DNA of 64,000 nucleotides from Streptomyces koelreuteriae (GCF_018604545.1 NZ_CP075896.1:3162001-3226000); one strand, 5' to 3'. Counted from the stretch's first letter, positions 36,077-45,464 are shown. The notes: a model not told the origin generated them from the sequence alone. A program made the numbers and translations.

Positions 36077-36931
36077 TCAGCAGCACCCCGCCGACGGCAG
36101 CGACCGCTTGTTCCGCGCCTCCTTGTTGCGCGCGGCGAGCAGTTCGTCGGCCGGGTAGCCGACCTCCTCCAGGGTCAGCCCGTGCGGCCGTACGACGTGC
36201 ACGGCCGAGTCCCGCACACCGGCCGCCAGCACCTTCCCCGGCCAGTCCGGCGGCCGGTGCCCGTCGCCCACGAACAGCAGCGCCCCGATGAGCGAGCGCA
36301 CCATGTTGTGGCAGAAGGCGTCGGCCCGCACGGTCGCGGTGATGATCCCGTCCTCGCCCCGCACGAGACTCAGCTCCTGGAGCGTACGGATCGTCGTCGC
36401 GCCCTCCCGCTTCTTGCAGTAGGCGGCGAAGTCGTGCTCCCCGAGCAGCCGGCGCGCGGCCTCGTTCATGGCGTCGACGTCCAGGGGCCAGTCGTGCCAC
36501 AGCACATGGCCGCGCAGCAGCGGGTCGACCCCGCCGGGGTTGTCGGTGACCCGGTAGGCGTACCGCCGCCACACGGCCGAGAACCGCGCGTTGAAGCCGC
36601 TGGGCGCCTCCCTGAGGGCCCAGACCCGCACATCCCGCGGCAGCCGCCCGGCGAGCCGCTTCAGCAGCTTCTGATGGTGCTCGGCCCAGACCTCACGCGG
36701 CAGATCGACGTGCGCGACCTGTCCCCGGGCATGCACCCCGGCATCGGTACGCCCCGCCACGGTCAGCTCGTAGGTCTCCCGCGACCGCGTCACGGTCCGC
36801 AGCGCGTCCTCGATCTCCCCCTGCACGGTCCGCCGTCCCCCGGCCTGCTTGGCCCACCCGGAGAACTCGCTCCCGTCGTACGCCAGGTCGAGCCGGACAC
36901 GAACGAACCCGGCAGCTGCTTCATCACTCAC
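36077..36931 (-). CDS. truA: tRNA pseudouridine(38-40) synthase
   Basis: 284 residues. Catalytic Asp63 lies in [28 protein letters not shown] is the N-terminal family motif and [18 protein letters not shown] the middle one. It isomerises uridines 38-40 in the anticodon arm of many tRNAs. Located 80 bp after rplQ beyond a strong terminator, in the same direction; this follows the usual Streptomyces order rpoA-rplQ-truA. Confidence 0.96.
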   Translation of the reverse strand: MSDEAAAGFVRVRLDLAYDGSEFSGWAKQAGGRRTVQGEIEDALRTVTRSRETYELTVAGRTDAGVHARGQVAHVDLPREVWAEHHQKLLKRLAGRLPRDVRVWALREAPSGFNARFSAVWRRYAYRVTDNPGGVDPLLRGHVLWHDWPLDVDAMNEAARRLLGEHDFAAYCKKREGATTIRTLQELSLVRGEDGIITATVRADAFCHNMVRSLIGALLFVGDGHRPPDWPGKVLAAGVRDSAVHVVRPHGLTLEEVGYPADELLAARNKEARNKRSLPSAGCC

Positions 36932-36956
36932 GCACAGATCCTCTCAGCACCACAAA

Positions 36957-36991
36957 GGCGGGCCCGCTCCTCAAAGAGGAACGGACCCGCC
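36957..36991 (-). terminator. Terminator after rplQ
   Basis: A 16-bp stem with a 3-nt loop (36957-36972 with 36976-36991). The two non-Watson-Crick positions become U-G wobble pairs only in minus-strand RNA, which fixes its direction. It starts 20 bp after the rplQ stop. Confidence 0.85.
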
Positions 36992-37011
36992 AACGCCTTA
37001 CGGCAGAACGC

Positions 37012-37512
37012 TTACGCGTCCTTCGACTCCTCGGCGGGAGCCTCGGCGGCCTCGTCGGACTTGGCCTCGACGGCCTCGTCCTTCTTGAGGGCGTCTTCCT
37101 TGACCGCACGCTTGGTCGCGGCCTCGGCCTCGCCGGTCGCCTCCTGCGCCACCGTCAGCGCCTCGACCAGCTCGATGACAGCCATGGGCGCGTTGTCGCC
37201 ACGGCGGTTACCGATCTTGGTGATGCGGGTGTAGCCACCCGGACGGTTCTCGTAGCGCGGGCCGATCTCGGTGAAGAGCGTGTGGACGATGCTCTTGTCC
37301 GTGATGACCTGGAGCACCTGACGGCGATTGTGAAGGTCGCCCTTCTTCGCCTTGGTGACCAGACGCTCGGCGTACGGCCGCAGCTTGCGGGCCTTCGCCT
37401 CGGTGGTGGTGATGCGACCGTGCTCGAACAGCGCCTTCGCAAGGTTCGCGAGGAGGAGCTTCTCGTGCGCGGCGCTGCCGCCCATACGGGCACCCTTGGT
37501 GGGCTTCGGCAT
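37012..37512 (-). CDS. rplQ: 50S ribosomal protein L17
   Basis: 166 residues. L17 core [20 protein letters not shown], then [19 protein letters not shown] and [13 protein letters not shown], followed by a 45-residue Ala/Glu/Lys-rich C-terminal extension normal in actinobacteria. Last gene of the alpha cluster, 172 bp after rpoA; that gap contains a hairpin and a dispersed repeat. Confidence 0.97.
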   Translation of the reverse strand: MPKPTKGARMGGSAAHEKLLLANLAKALFEHGRITTTEAKARKLRPYAERLVTKAKKGDLHNRRQVLQVITDKSIVHTLFTEIGPRYENRPGGYTRITKIGNRRGDNAPMAVIELVEALTVAQEATGEAEAATKRAVKEDALKKDEAVEAKSDEAAEAPAEESKDA

Positions 37513-37591
37513 GGTGTTTCTCCTAGGTGTCTGCCCCGGCCGTATCAGGTACCGGGGTCAGTATCCGAGCAGGCGGTTACCTGTCGGAGAT

Positions 37592-37644
37592 CCAGGCCCC
37601 CGAAGGGGCCTGGAAGGGGCGCGGGGAACTGCGCGACCAGCCAC
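37592..37644. repeat. Hairpin plus dispersed repeat, copy 2, between rpoA and rplQ
   Basis: A 9-bp perfect stem CCAGGCCCC (37592-37600) with GGGGCCTGG (37605-37613) and loop CGAA is followed at 37615-37644 by the repeat core (GGGGAACTGCGCGACCAGCC here, one base different from copies 1 and 3). The hairpin lies inside the rpoA-rplQ transcription unit and could lower L17 expression or stabilise the upstream message. Confidence 0.75.
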
Positions 37645-37684
37645 GACCGGCCCGCAGACGCAGTACGGCCTCCCCGCGGGGCGA

Positions 37685-38707
37685 TCAGTACTGCTCGGTC
37701 TCCACGAACCCGGCGTCCGCGTCGTCGTCCGCACCGAAGGCGTCCGCGGCGGCGGTCGGGTCGAATCCGGGAGGCGAGTCCTTCAGCGCAAGCCCCATAC
37801 CCGCGAGCTTGGCCTTGACCTCGTCGATCGACTTCGCACCGAAGTTGCGAATGTCGAGCAGGTCCGCCTCGGAACGCGCGACGAGCTCACCCACGGAGTG
37901 GATGCCCTCACGCTTGAGGCAGTTGTACGACCGAACGGTGAGCTCGAGCTCCTCGATCGGCAGCGCCAGATCGGCGGCCAGGGCGGCGTCCGTCGGGGAC
38001 GGACCCATGTCGATGCCCTCGGCGTCGATGTTGAGCTCACGGGCCAGACCGAACAGCTCGACCAGGGTCTTGCCGGCCGACGCCATGGCGTCACGCGGAC
38101 GCATGGCCTGCTTGGTCTCGACGTCGACGATCAGCTTGTCGAAGTCGGTCCGCTGCTCGACACGCGTGGCCTCGACCTTGTACGTGACCTTGAGCACCGG
38201 CGAGTAGATCGAGTCGACCGGGATCCGGCCGATCTCCTGGCCGACCTGCTTGTTCTGCACGGCGGAGACATAGCCGCGGCCACGCTCGACCGTCAGCTCC
38301 ATCTCCAGCTTGCCCTTGCCGTTGAGCGTGGCGAGGACCAGGTCGGGGTTGTGCACCTCGACACCGGCCGGGGGCGCGATGTCGGCGGCGGTGACCAGAC
38401 CCGGGCCCTGCTTGCGCAGGTACATCACGACCGGCTCGTCGTGCTCCGAGGAGACGACCAGCTGCTTGATGTTGAGGATCAGGTCGGTGACGTCCTCCTT
38501 GACGCCCGGCACGGTGGTGAACTCGTGCAGGACACCGTCGATGCGGATGGACGTGACCGCCGCACCCGGGATCGAGGACAGCAGGGTCCGGCGCAGGGAG
38601 TTGCCGAGGGTGTAGCCGAAGCCCGGCTCCAGCGGCTCGATCACGAACCGGGAGCGGAATTCGTCGACGACCTCTTCGGTCAACGAGGGACGCTGAGCGA
38701 TCAGCAT
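37685..38707 (-). CDS. rpoA: DNA-directed RNA polymerase subunit alpha
   Basis: 340 residues. N-terminal dimerisation domain ([26 protein letters not shown]) and C-terminal domain ([23 protein letters not shown], then [18 protein letters not shown]) joined by a linker. The C-terminal domain contacts UP elements and activators. The acidic tail ([17 protein letters not shown]) is typical of Streptomyces. Fourth gene of rpmJ-rpsM-rpsK-rpoA-rplQ. Confidence 0.98.
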   Translation of the reverse strand: MLIAQRPSLTEEVVDEFRSRFVIEPLEPGFGYTLGNSLRRTLLSSIPGAAVTSIRIDGVLHEFTTVPGVKEDVTDLILNIKQLVVSSEHDEPVVMYLRKQGPGLVTAADIAPPAGVEVHNPDLVLATLNGKGKLEMELTVERGRGYVSAVQNKQVGQEIGRIPVDSIYSPVLKVTYKVEATRVEQRTDFDKLIVDVETKQAMRPRDAMASAGKTLVELFGLARELNIDAEGIDMGPSPTDAALAADLALPIEELELTVRSYNCLKREGIHSVGELVARSEADLLDIRNFGAKSIDEVKAKLAGMGLALKDSPPGFDPTAAADAFGADDDADAGFVETEQY

Positions 38708-38867
38708 GTTGTGATCCTTCTGTCAGGGGCGCCCGCTATTTGACGCCCTGAGTCACCAGGCGAAGCCTGATGGTGTTACGTGCAAGGGTACGGGCGATAT
38801 GGCCCCGAAGAGCCATACCGCCCGAAATCCTCAGACCAAGCGGCCTGCGTCTGCGATCTGCGAAAGA

Positions 38868-39272
38868 TCAGACGCGGCGGCGCTTGGGCGGACGGCAGCC
38901 GTTGTGCGGGGTCGGCGTGACGTCCTGGATCGAGCCGACCTCGAGGCCGGTCGCCTGCAGGGAGCGGATCGCGGTCTCACGACCGGAGCCCGGGCCCTTG
39001 ACGAAGACGTCGACCTTGCGCATGCCGTGCTCCTGGGCGCGGCGGGCAGCCGACTCGGCGGCCATCTGCGCGGCGAACGGCGTCGACTTGCGCGAGCCCT
39101 TGAAGCCGACGTGGCCGGCGGAGGCCCAGGAGATCACGTTGCCCGAGGGGTCCGTGATCGAGACGATCGTGTTGTTGAACGTGCTCTTGATGTGCGCGTG
39201 GCCGTGAGCGACGTTCTTCTTTTCCTTGCGGCGCACCTTCTTGGCAGCGCCCTGACGTCCCTTGGGGGGCAT
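38868..39272 (-). CDS. rpsK: 30S ribosomal protein S11
   Basis: 134 residues. Core motifs [59 protein letters not shown] and PKRRRV at the end are all intact. S11 forms the platform of the 30S subunit at the E-site. It follows rpsM by 65 bp; 160 bp separate it from rpoA. Confidence 0.98.
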   Translation of the reverse strand: MPPKGRQGAAKKVRRKEKKNVAHGHAHIKSTFNNTIVSITDPSGNVISWASAGHVGFKGSRKSTPFAAQMAAESAARRAQEHGMRKVDVFVKGPGSGRETAIRSLQATGLEVGSIQDVTPTPHNGCRPPKRRRV

Positions 39273-39337
39273 CTCTTAACTCCTACGGGAGGTGGTCGGT
39301 CCTACAGCGAAGACCGTGGACAGGCGTCCGCTGCGGA

Positions 39338-39718
39338 CTACTTCTTGCCCGGCTTCTTCTTGCCGGCGATGGCGCGACGCGGGCCCTTGCGGGTGCGGGC
39401 GTTGGTGCTGGTGCGCTGACCGCGGACGGGCAGGCCGCGGCGGTGACGCAGACCCTGGTAGCAGCCGATCTCGACCTTGCGGCGGATGTCGGCCTGGATC
39501 TCACGACGGAGGTCACCCTCGGTCCTGATGTTGTTGTCCACGAACTCGCGGATCGCGACGAGCTGCTCCTCGGAGAGGTCGCGGACGCGGGTGTTCGGGT
39601 CGACGCCGGTAGCGGCCAGCGTCTGCTGCGCGAGGGTCCGGCCGATGCCGAACACGTAGGTGAGGGCGACCTCCACGCGCTTTTCGCGCGGGATGTCGAC
39701 ACCGGAAACGCGTGCCAT
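39338..39718 (-). CDS. rpsM: 30S ribosomal protein S13
   Basis: 126 residues. [20 protein letters not shown] at the N-terminus, [17 protein letters not shown] in the middle, and the tRNA-contacting basic tail [20 protein letters not shown] followed by a Lys-rich end. 198 bp downstream of rpmJ; that gap shows no convincing gene. Confidence 0.98.
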   Translation of the reverse strand: MARVSGVDIPREKRVEVALTYVFGIGRTLAQQTLAATGVDPNTRVRDLSEEQLVAIREFVDNNIRTEGDLRREIQADIRRKVEIGCYQGLRHRRGLPVRGQRTSTNARTRKGPRRAIAGKKKPGKK

Positions 39719-39916
39719 TCAATGGCTCCAGTTACTTGTCGGAGGTCTTCCACAGAACCGACTCCCAGCCGCCGTATGAGGTACGAACTGGGTCCCCGGC
39801 CTCCGAACCAGGGGTGTCAGGCGAACATCGTCCGCCCGGGTCCTGCGTATGAACATATTCAGCTCGCGTCGCGCGAAGTCCCTGCGATGGATGCAGAGGG
39901 TGCGATCCGCTGTCGA

Positions 39917-40030
39917 TCAGCCCTGGCGCTGCTTGTGGCGCGGGTTGTCGCAGATGATCATGACCCGGCCGTGACGGCGGATCACCCTGCACTTGTCGCA
40001 GATCTTCTTGACGCTCGGCTTGACCTTCAT
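39917..40030 (-). CDS. rpmJ: 50S ribosomal protein L36 (zinc-binding form)
   Basis: 37 residues, starting [16 protein letters not shown]. The zinc ribbon ligands Cys11, Cys14, Cys27 and His32 (CDKC and CDNPRH) are present, so this is the C+ form used when zinc is available. It lies 58 bp after infA. Actinomycetes often carry a second, zinc-free copy elsewhere under Zur control; none is seen here. Confidence 0.97.
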   Translation of the reverse strand: MKVKPSVKKICDKCRVIRRHGRVMIICDNPRHKQRQG

Positions 40031-40088
40031 TAGTGAGGTTCTCCGGGTCAGTGCCACCACCTCGCCGAGGCGAGATGCGGGGCAAGAT

Positions 40089-40310
40089 CTACTTGTAGCG
40101 GTAGACGATCCGGCCACGCGTGAGGTCGTACGGAGACAGCTCCACCACGACCCGGTCGTCAGGGAGGATGCGGATGTAGTGCATGCGCATCTTGCCGCTG
40201 ATGTGTGCCAGGACCTGGTGGCCGTTCTGGAGCTCGACCTTGAACATGGCGTTCGGAAGAGACTCGACGACAGTGCCCTCGATCTCGATGGCACCTTGCT
40301 TCTTGGCCAC
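40089..40310 (-). CDS. infA: Translation initiation factor IF-1
   Basis: 73 residues, S1/OB fold: [20 protein letters not shown], then [20 protein letters not shown] and [17 protein letters not shown]. The start is GTG at 40310, the only choice that gives the normal N-terminus (V/M)AKKQG. Located 234 bp after map; a hairpin and repeat copy 3 lie between, so infA probably has its own promoter. Confidence 0.98.
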   Translation of the reverse strand: MAKKQGAIEIEGTVVESLPNAMFKVELQNGHQVLAHISGKMRMHYIRILPDDRVVVELSPYDLTRGRIVYRYK

Positions 40311-40455
40311 GCTTCGCCCTTCGAATCGACTACCTTGATCGACTCCGTGCGGGCGCATGCAGGCATGCGGGTACACCAGAGCCGACGAGTCAGTCTACGA
40401 CAGGGCCCTCAGAAACACGAATCGAGGCAGTCTGCCCCAACGGACAGATCTTTAA

Positions 40456-40495
40456 GCGCCCCGAAAGGGGCGCGGGGAACTGCGCGACAAGCCAC
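40456..40495. repeat. Hairpin plus dispersed repeat, copy 3, between map and infA
   Basis: Stem GCGCCCC (40456-40462), loop GAAA, stem GGGGCGC (40467-40473), fused to the repeat core (40466-40495, containing GGGGAACTGCGCGACAAGCC). On the minus strand the hairpin is followed by TTAAAGATCT, so it may terminate map transcripts. Confidence 0.75.
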
Positions 40496-40544
40496 AACGC
40501 ACCCGCAGCCGCCGAACGCCGGGACCACCCACCCCGGAACGCGC

Positions 40545-41381
40545 TCAGCCCAACGGATCCGGAGCGGCCACAATCCCCAGCTCGGCAAGCTTCGCCTTCC
40601 CCCCGTCGGGAGACGTCAGCACCAACGGCCCCTCCTCGGTCAAAGCCACCGAGTGCTCCCAGTGCGACGACCACGTACCGTCCGTCGTGATGACGGTCCA
40701 GTCGTCCTCGAGGACCTCCGTCTTCGGCGTCCCCAGAGAGACCATCGGCTCGATCGCGAGGCAGAAGCCGGGCACCAGCTTCGGACCCTTGCCGCGCCGC
40801 CGGTCGACGTAGTTCAGCAGGTGCGGGTCCATGTGCATCTCGGTGCCGATGCCGTGGCCGCCGTAGTCCTCGATGATCCCGTACTTGCCGCCGCCGGGCT
40901 TGGGCTGGCGGCGGATGTACGTCTCGACGGCCCGGGAGATGTCGACCAGCCGGTTGCCCTGCTTCATGGCCGCGATGCCGGCCCACATCGACTCCTCGGT
41001 CACCCGGGAGAGCTCGACCAGCTCCGGGGAGTGGCCGGAGCCGACGAAGGCCGTGTAGGCGGCGTCGCCGTGCCAGCCGTCGATGATCGCGCCGCAGTCG
41101 ATGGAGATGACGTCCCCGTCCTTGAGGACGACGTCGTCGGACGGGATGCCGTGGACGACGACCTCGTTCACGGACGTGCAGATCGTCGCCGGGAAGCCGC
41201 CGTAGCCGAGGAAGTTCGGCTTGGCGTTGTGCTCGGCGAGGACCTTGCGGGCGGCCTGGTCCAGATCCTTCGTGGTGGCCCCCGGCACGGCGGCTTCGCG
41301 GGTCGCCGCGTGGATGGCGGCGACGACCAGGCCCGCCTCGCGCATTTTGGCGATCTGCTCGGGGCTCTTGATCTGCACCAT
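40545..41381 (-). CDS. map: Methionine aminopeptidase type I
   Basis: 278 residues. Metal ligands appear in order in ISIDCGAIIDGWHGDAAYTA, YGGHGIGTEMHMDP and the late Glu residues of FCLAIEPMVSLG and HSVALTEEGPLVLT. It removes initiator Met from nascent proteins. In most bacteria it follows adk directly; here adk is 2.1 kb away because two accessory genes intervene. Start ATG 41381 gives MVQIKSPEQIAKMREAGLVV. Confidence 0.97.
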   Translation of the reverse strand: MVQIKSPEQIAKMREAGLVVAAIHAATREAAVPGATTKDLDQAARKVLAEHNAKPNFLGYGGFPATICTSVNEVVVHGIPSDDVVLKDGDVISIDCGAIIDGWHGDAAYTAFVGSGHSPELVELSRVTEESMWAGIAAMKQGNRLVDISRAVETYIRRQPKPGGGKYGIIEDYGGHGIGTEMHMDPHLLNYVDRRRGKGPKLVPGFCLAIEPMVSLGTPKTEVLEDDWTVITTDGTWSSHWEHSVALTEEGPLVLTSPDGGKAKLAELGIVAAPDPLG

Positions 41382-41513
41382 GGGGCTACGGCCTTTCTGG
41401 ACCTTCAGCGAGTACGAACGCCATCAACGATACGGGCCGCGCGACCGGCCTCCGGTCGGCCCGCCGGGGTCACCGTGGCGGAGTCACACCTGCACCCTCA
41501 GCAACAAAAGCCG

Positions 41514-41542
41514 TTGACGAACCCAACTGGCCACTCTAGCCT
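41514..41542 (+). promoter_or_regulatory. Promoter candidate for the small secreted gene
   Basis: TTGACG (41514-41519), 17-bp spacer, TAGCCT (41537-41542): a good vegetative-type promoter. Start site expected near 41549, leader about 94 nt before the GTG at 41643. Confidence 0.6.
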
Positions 41543-41642
41543 CGCAGTTGCCCACCTGGCGATGTCGGGTGCCAGCACTCAGCTCCATGCACTTCCATAC
41601 AACCCGGACCGGATACCCGGTCCTCAAAAACGGGGGTAACAA

Positions 41643-42029
41643 GTGATCAAGAGAGCTCTGTCCCGCGTGGCCGTGGCCGGTGCCGCCGTCACCCTGCTCG
41701 GCCTCACCGCGGCCTCGCCCGCCCTGGCCGGCGACGAGGGGCCCCTCTGGTACAGCAACCGGGGCACGGTGACGTTCAACGACGACGGTGACGACATCAC
41801 GGTCTGCGACAAGCTGGCTGACGGCCACGGCGTCACGGGGTACCTGGAGCGACTCAACAGCACTGGCACCGGCCTGGTCTATGTCATTAAGGAAGAGGAC
41901 GGCGGAGACGCCGGCTGCGACCGGTCCGACAATGACTACGACATGATAGGCAACATCTCGCACGGCCTGGCCATCTGCTGGAACGGCAGCGGCTCCTGCG
42001 TCCGCTCGAACTGGTACTTCGACGAGTAG
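41643..42029 (+). CDS. Small secreted protein of unknown function
   Basis: 128 residues from a GTG start. Signal peptide MIKRALSRVAVAGAAVTLLG with cleavage near ASPALA-GDEG (residue 29). The mature 99 residues are acidic, with four Cys (TVCDKL, AGCDRS, AICWN, GSCVRS) probably in two disulfides. No recognised domain. It lies on the opposite strand to the secY-adk-map genes and ends at a shared bidirectional hairpin. Confidence 0.8.
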   Translation: MIKRALSRVAVAGAAVTLLGLTAASPALAGDEGPLWYSNRGTVTFNDDGDDITVCDKLADGHGVTGYLERLNSTGTGLVYVIKEEDGGDAGCDRSDNDYDMIGNISHGLAICWNGSGSCVRSNWYFDE

Positions 42030-42114
42030 GCCCGTTCGGCACCGAGAGGTGTGAGGTCTCCACGGTGACCTCGACAGCGTGACAGTGCGTGCACACGCCG
42101 CACATCTGCTCAGA

Positions 42115-42165
42115 AGCTCCGGCCGGTGCAGACGATCGATCGATTCGTCTGCACCGGCCGGAGCT
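42115..42165. terminator. Bidirectional terminator with a 21-bp perfect stem
   Basis: AGCTCCGGCCGGTGCAGAC plus GA (42115-42135) pairs perfectly with 42145-42165; the loop TCGATCGAT is itself palindromic. It separates the convergent small secreted gene and the TolB-like gene. Confidence 0.88.
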
Positions 42166-42215
42166 CTTGGTGTGGCCGGTCCCAGGCGCACCTCCGCCTG
42201 GGACCGCAGAGAGGG

Positions 42216-43415
42216 TCAGCGCTCGGTGAAGACCGGGGTCCAGCGGCCGACGTAGTCCTCTTGGGCTTTACGGAAGCCCGAGAGCGGTGTCACCTTGTCG
42301 TCGTCCAGGCCGACCAGGACCAGCTGGTTGCGGAACTCGCCCTTGCCGGGTTCGCACTGGCTGGGGTCGCATCGCCAGGCGATGAGGTGGGTGTCGTCCG
42401 CCCACGCGAGAAGCTGCTGTCCGGGTACGACCGCGCTCTGCTTTCCGGTCTTCGCGTCCAGAACCGCGGAAACGATCTGGCCGTCCTTGCCCCCCGCGAA
42501 GCCGCCCGTCGCAAGTTTTCCGTCCGGGGACGTAATCACCGGCGGAAAGATCAGATCGGTCTTCTGCTGCGGAAGCGACTTCAGCTTGCCGTCCACGTCG
42601 TAGTAGTTCCTGCCCGGCCGGTCGAGCCTCTGCTCCCACAGCGTCTCGCCGTCACGGCTCCAGCTGAAGTCCTGACGCCCGGTGCCGGCCATGGCCGCGA
42701 GACTGTCCTTCTTGGCCGGCCGCTCACTGAATGCCGCCCGGCCGGAGTCGACATCGATGACATAGAAGCCGGTACGGCTCTGCTTCGGCCCCGGCATCTC
42801 CTGACCATCGCCATCTTCCGACCCGTCCTGCACACGCACCGGCGCGTCCTTGAAGAGGCCGTCCGGGTTGTGGCCGTACGTCGTCGCCACCAGGCGCTCG
42901 CCGTCCGGCGAGAACTGCACACCGCCGACGCCCTTGTCGACCTTGATCCAGCGCTGGACCTTGCCCGTGGACAGACTCAACAGGCCGATGCGTTTGACGG
43001 GCAGATCGCCCTCCAGCACCGCGGCCGTCTTCATCCCGGGAGCGACATCGAGCCAGCCCCAGTCGGTCTTCTCGTACCGCTTGGTCGCGGCGTTGTACAG
43101 ACTCCACTCACGCGCGTTCACCGCATCCCCGTCCGGCTGCCGCACGAGCTTCCTCGTGTAGTGCGCCGAGACGGCGACCTGCCCCGCGGCTATCAGCTCG
43201 CGCGGCGGGGACTGGTCCGGACGGGCCTCCACGTCCGATGCCTCGGACTGCCCTTCCGGGCCACCGCTCGTCAGGGCCAACGACACCCCGATGACTGCGG
43301 CGACCACGACGACCGCGGCGACCGCCAGGCTGCGACTCCTGCGGCGGAGCAGCGACGGCTGCTCCCGCTCGGTGGAATCGTCGGACCGTGGCACCTGTTC
43401 GAGCTTGATGGCCAT
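42216..43415 (-). CDS. Membrane-anchored TolB/WD40-like beta-propeller protein
   Basis: 399 residues from ATG 43415, with a near-ideal ribosome site (GAGGAGGT). A cytoplasmic segment of about 40 residues is followed by a membrane helix (LAVAAVVVVAAVIGVSLALT) and an external domain with TolB-like blades: VGGVQFSPDGERLVATTYG, QDFSWSRDGETLWEQRL, FPPVITSPDGKLATGGFAG, LLAWADDTHLIAWRCDP. No enzymatic motif. The role is unknown; propellers like this usually bind proteins or the cell wall. It is flanked by terminators on both sides and interrupts adk-map. Confidence 0.85.
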   Translation of the reverse strand: MAIKLEQVPRSDDSTEREQPSLLRRRSRSLAVAAVVVVAAVIGVSLALTSGGPEGQSEASDVEARPDQSPPRELIAAGQVAVSAHYTRKLVRQPDGDAVNAREWSLYNAATKRYEKTDWGWLDVAPGMKTAAVLEGDLPVKRIGLLSLSTGKVQRWIKVDKGVGGVQFSPDGERLVATTYGHNPDGLFKDAPVRVQDGSEDGDGQEMPGPKQSRTGFYVIDVDSGRAAFSERPAKKDSLAAMAGTGRQDFSWSRDGETLWEQRLDRPGRNYYDVDGKLKSLPQQKTDLIFPPVITSPDGKLATGGFAGGKDGQIVSAVLDAKTGKQSAVVPGQQLLAWADDTHLIAWRCDPSQCEPGKGEFRNQLVLVGLDDDKVTPLSGFRKAQEDYVGRWTPVFTER

Positions 43416-43450
43416 ACCTCCTCGGCAGAGCACTTTCGGGGGTCCCAAAG

Positions 43451-43491
43451 AAGAAAGGCAGCGGCCCCCTCCGGGGACCGCTGCCTTTCTT
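43451..43491. terminator. Terminator of the secY-adk operon
   Basis: A 19-bp stem (43451-43469 with 43473-43491) with a 3-nt loop and T-rich flanks, 10 bp after the adk stop. Its single imperfect position forms a U-G pair in minus-strand RNA. It marks the end of secY-adk, so map is transcribed independently. Confidence 0.9.
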
Positions 43492-43500
43492 TTCAAGCTG

Positions 43501-44151
43501 TTATGAACCGGACAGCGCCGACATGGCCCGCGTCGTGACGTCGTCCACCTTGCCGAGCGCGGAGATCGTGACCACCAGACCCTGGGCCTTGTAGTAGTCG
43601 ATGATCGGCTCGGTCTGCGTGTGGTAGACCTCCAGCCGCTTACGGACGGTCTCCTCGGAGTCGTCGCCCCGCTGGTACAGCTCGCCGCCGCAGATGTCGC
43701 AGACGCCTTCCTTGGCCGGCGGCTTGTACGTCACGTGGAAGACATGCGCCGACTCGTTGCGGCAGACACGGCGGCCGGCGATCCGCTTGACGACCTCGTC
43801 CTCGGGGACCTCCAGGTCCAGCACCGCGTCGAGCTGCATGGTCTCGGTCTCCAGCAGCTCGTCGAGCGCCTCGGCCTGCGAGACATTGCGGGGGAAGCCG
43901 TCCAGCAGGAAACCGTTCTCGGCGTCCGGCTGCTCCATGCGGTCCTTCGCCATGGCGATGGTGACCTCGTCGGGCACCAGGTTGCCCGCGTCGATGTAGG
44001 ACTTCGCCAGTTTGCCGAGTTCCGTCTTCTGGCTGATGTTGGCCCGGAACAGGTCGCCCGTGGAGATGTGCGGGATCGACAGGTTCTTGGCGAGGAACGC
44101 GGCCTGCGTTCCCTTACCGGCGCCCGGCGGCCCGACGAGGACGATACGCAT
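43501..44151 (-). CDS. adk: Adenylate kinase
   Basis: 216 residues, long form with a LID domain. P-loop GPPGAGKGTQAAFLA, DGFPRNVSQAEALD, and RIAGRRVCRNESAHVFH opening the LID. The LID has Cys at VCRN and at GVCDICGG, that is three of the four positions usually used to bind zinc, so a zinc site would need a different fourth ligand. The start overlaps the secY stop by one base (TGATG), implying translational coupling. Confidence 0.97.
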   Translation of the reverse strand: MRIVLVGPPGAGKGTQAAFLAKNLSIPHISTGDLFRANISQKTELGKLAKSYIDAGNLVPDEVTIAMAKDRMEQPDAENGFLLDGFPRNVSQAEALDELLETETMQLDAVLDLEVPEDEVVKRIAGRRVCRNESAHVFHVTYKPPAKEGVCDICGGELYQRGDDSEETVRKRLEVYHTQTEPIIDYYKAQGLVVTISALGKVDDVTTRAMSALSGS

Positions 44152-45464
44152 CAGCGGAGGAACCCTTCGTAATTGCGCTGCTGAAGCTGGCTCTCGATCT
44201 GCTTCACCGTTTCGAGGCCGACACCCACGATGATCAGGATGCTGGTCCCGCCGAACGGGAAGTTCTGGTCTGCCTTGAAACCAGCCAACGCCATCGTCGG
44301 CACGAGAGCGATCAACCCCAGGTACAGCGAACCCGGCCAGGTGATCCGGTTGAGCACGTACGACAGGTACTCAGCGGTCGGTCGGCCAGCCCGGATGCCC
44401 GGGATGAAGCCACCATACTTCTTCATGTTGTCCGCGACTTCCTCGGGGTTGAACGAGATGGCCACGTAGAAGAAGGCGAAGAAAACGATCAGGAGGAAGT
44501 AGAGGCTGATGTGCGCCGGAGCACTCGGCTTCGCGAGGTTCTGCTCGATCCAGGTCTTCCAGTCGGCGCTGCCACCGGCGAACTGTGCGATCAGTGCCGG
44601 GATGTAGAGCAGCGACGAGGCGAAGATCACAGGGATGATGCCCGCCTGGTTGACCTTCAGCGGAATGTACGTCGACGTGCCGCCGTAGGACCTCCGGCCG
44701 ATCATGCGCTTCGCGTACTGCACCGGGATACGCCGCTGGGCCTGCTCCACGAAGACGACGAGGCCGATCATCACCAGGCCGATGACACACACGATGCCGA
44801 ACTCGATCCAGCCGCCGGCCAGGGAGCCCTGCGTCTTGATGGCCCACAGCCCGGACGGGAAGGTCGCGGCGATCGAGATGAACATCAGGATGGACATGCC
44901 GTTGCCGATGCCGCGGTCGGTGATGAGCTCACCGAGCCACATCACGGTCGCCGTACCGGCCGTCATGGTGATGACCATGGTGACGGTGACGAAGATCGAC
45001 TGGTCGGGGACGATCTGGCTGGCCACAGGGCAGTTCTGGAAGAGCGCGCCACTGCGGGCGGTGGCGACGAGGCCGGTGCCCTGGAGGATGGCGAGCGCCA
45101 CAGTCAGGTACCGGGTGTACTGCGTGATCTTCGCCGTACCGGACTGCCCCTCCTTCTTGAGAGCTTCCAGGCGCGGGATCACCACGGTCAGCAGCTGAAG
45201 GATGATGCTCGCCGTGATGTACGGCATGATGCCCAGCGCGAAGATCGTGATCTGCAGCAGCGCGCCGCCGCTGAACATGTTGACCAGGCCGAAGATCCCC
45301 TGGTTGGCCTCGGCCTGGTCGATACAGGTCTGGACGTTCCGGTAATCGACGCCTGGGATCGGTACGTGCGTACCGATCCGGTAGATCACAATGATGCCGA
45401 GCGTGAAGAGCAACTTCTTGCGCAGGTCGGGCGTCTTGAACGCCCGGGCGAACGCGGTGAGCAC
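44151..45464 (-). CDS. secY: Preprotein translocase channel subunit SecY
   Basis: 437 residues, ten membrane helices. VLTAFARAFKTPDLRKKLLF at the N-terminus, plug and lateral gate region NMFSGGALLQITIFALGIMP, ISILMF-type helix 5 segment, and the cytosolic loops KRMIGRRSYGGTSTYIPLKVN and IRAGRPTAEYL. GTG at 45464 follows GGAGGCACC, a proper ribosome site. 417 bp separate it from rplO, with a terminator-like hairpin, so it has its own promoter. Confidence 0.98.
   Translation of the reverse strand: MLTAFARAFKTPDLRKKLLFTLGIIVIYRIGTHVPIPGVDYRNVQTCIDQAEANQGIFGLVNMFSGGALLQITIFALGIMPYITASIILQLLTVVIPRLEALKKEGQSGTAKITQYTRYLTVALAILQGTGLVATARSGALFQNCPVASQIVPDQSIFVTVTMVITMTAGTATVMWLGELITDRGIGNGMSILMFISIAATFPSGLWAIKTQGSLAGGWIEFGIVCVIGLVMIGLVVFVEQAQRRIPVQYAKRMIGRRSYGGTSTYIPLKVNQAGIIPVIFASSLLYIPALIAQFAGGSADWKTWIEQNLAKPSAPAHISLYFLLIVFFAFFYVAISFNPEEVADNMKKYGGFIPGIRAGRPTAEYLSYVLNRITWPGSLYLGLIALVPTMALAGFKADQNFPFGGTSILIIVGVGLETVKQIESQLQQRNYEGFLR

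Noticed and set aside
39719-39916. Small gene in the 198-bp gap between rpmJ and rpsM.
   Set aside because: No frame with a ribosome site and convincing codon use; only weak inverted repeats.
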